Shown piece after piece: positions 62,742 to 63,179 of a stretch of 63,179 nucleotides of DNA (positions are counted from its first letter, which is position 1; each line of letters begins with the position of its first letter). The position numbers and the translations under genes were made by a program. The notes under the pieces were generated by a model that saw only the letters and a list, made by a program, of their open reading frames with translations, was not told the origin of the DNA and searched no databases. Origin of the DNA: Methylobacterium sp. Leaf91 (GTDB taxonomy: Bacteria; Pseudomonadota; Alphaproteobacteria; Rhizobiales; Beijerinckiaceae); the NCBI RefSeq assembly GCF_001422815.1, contig NZ_LMMP01000014.1, forward strand, positions 1 to 63,179, read 5' to 3'.

Positions 62742-63179
62742 GCGTATCTCTTCTTATCAGGAGGTCGGCCGACCCTCGTTCGACAGGGGGCGGCGGGAAA
62801 CGATCTGCGGCGGACGATATCCGCCAACGGTCGACATGTCGAAGTCGAGCATGTCGACATTGAGGCGTGGCGGGGAGAGCTCCTGTGCTCTTACGGGATC
62901 ACGAGAGGGGAGGGCGCCGAGGTATGGAGCGGAAACCTCCCGGCAACCCACCAGCCGACCGAAGCACCAGGGCTTATATGAAGGAAAGCGGCTGGGCCGA
63001 GGTCGCTATGCGCCGAAATTACGCTTTGCCGACAAAGAGTTATGGTCCTTGTTTCATGGGATTGTCGCGAAAGTTTCAGTGTCCTGTCATTTTGGCATTG
63101 ACGAGAGTGAGGGGTGGGTCTAGAAGCCTGTTCATCGGCGGCGGCCAGCGGGGACTTCGGTTCGGCGGGCGGCTGTTGT
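62742..63179. other. 438-base region before the M23 gene, to the window edge
   Basis: This is the leader and promoter of the minus-strand M23 gene. An inverted repeat CTTTG-CCGA-CAAAG lies at 63024-63037. Open frames here have no conserved features. The next gene, if any, starts beyond the window or its end cannot be recognised. Confidence 0.5.

Overview
The window reads as a piece of the chromosome of a high-GC alphaproteobacterium of the order Hyphomicrobiales, most likely Methylobacterium or a close relative (inference). Supporting signs are an alphaproteobacterial SOS box (GTTC-N7-GTTC type) in front of the imuA-imuB-dnaE2 mutasome, GGAAC-N17-nGTT promoters of the EcfG general-stress type, a DUF4167 protein, a PTS-Ntr enzyme I, a DivL-like kinase, an Omp25/31-type porin, the conserved array divL - tsaE/amgK - murU - addB - addA - trxA, and a PQQ-type sugar dehydrogenase. 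I see no prophage, insertion sequence, CRISPR array or rRNA. Almost every base is in a gene or a short regulatory gap.

Layout. Positions 1-1290 hold the 3' half of an initiator tRNA, a stress-type YqaE/Pmp3 membrane peptide and a methyltransferase-like protein. Positions 1341-9731 hold DUF4167, prmC-prfA (translation termination), ptsP, lysC and, divergently, ubiG. Positions 9836-16976 hold a quinone oxidoreductase and the SOS mutasome imuA-imuB-dnaE2, which is split and followed by palindrome-rich repeat blocks. Positions 17178-24710 hold a secreted collagen-like protein, a flavoprotein, comF, a methyltransferase with DUF427, a DUF6880-like protein and the 3' part of the argJ-SIMPL-mutT operon, which runs to 25957. 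Positions 26232-30489 hold small regulators and stress proteins: a degenerate receiver, a PRC-barrel protein, a glutathione peroxidase, small proteins and a diguanylate cyclase. Positions 30772-35534 hold a nitroreductase, an acyl-CoA synthetase, the divergent nsrR-hmp nitric-oxide pair with two 23-bp operators, and a SUKH-like protein.

Positions 35594-52466 are the conserved backbone: ahcY behind a SahR-like palindrome, divL, a tsaE-amgK fusion, murU, addB, addA and trxA. Two opposite-strand genes, dmeF and a sugar dehydrogenase, sit inside this array. Positions 52582-56940 hold an outer-membrane barrel protein, folC, accD and trpA, all on the minus strand. Positions 57275-62741 hold a hybrid histidine kinase, a small Cys-rich membrane protein overlapping gluQ, and an M23 peptidase.

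How the genes work together. Three small proteins (YqaE, a 75-aa glycine-rich secreted protein, a DUF2188-like protein) each have a good EcfG-type promoter, which suggests a local sample of the general stress regulon. The imu cassette is the SOS mutagenesis module and AddAB the double-strand-break repair module. AmgK and MurU form the anabolic cell-wall recycling shortcut to UDP-MurNAc. NsrR and Hmp form an NO sensing and detoxification switch. I found no clearly new multi-gene system. The points most worth following are the regulatory sites, the palindrome blocks inside the mutasome operon, the DivL tyrosine, and a few orphan small proteins.
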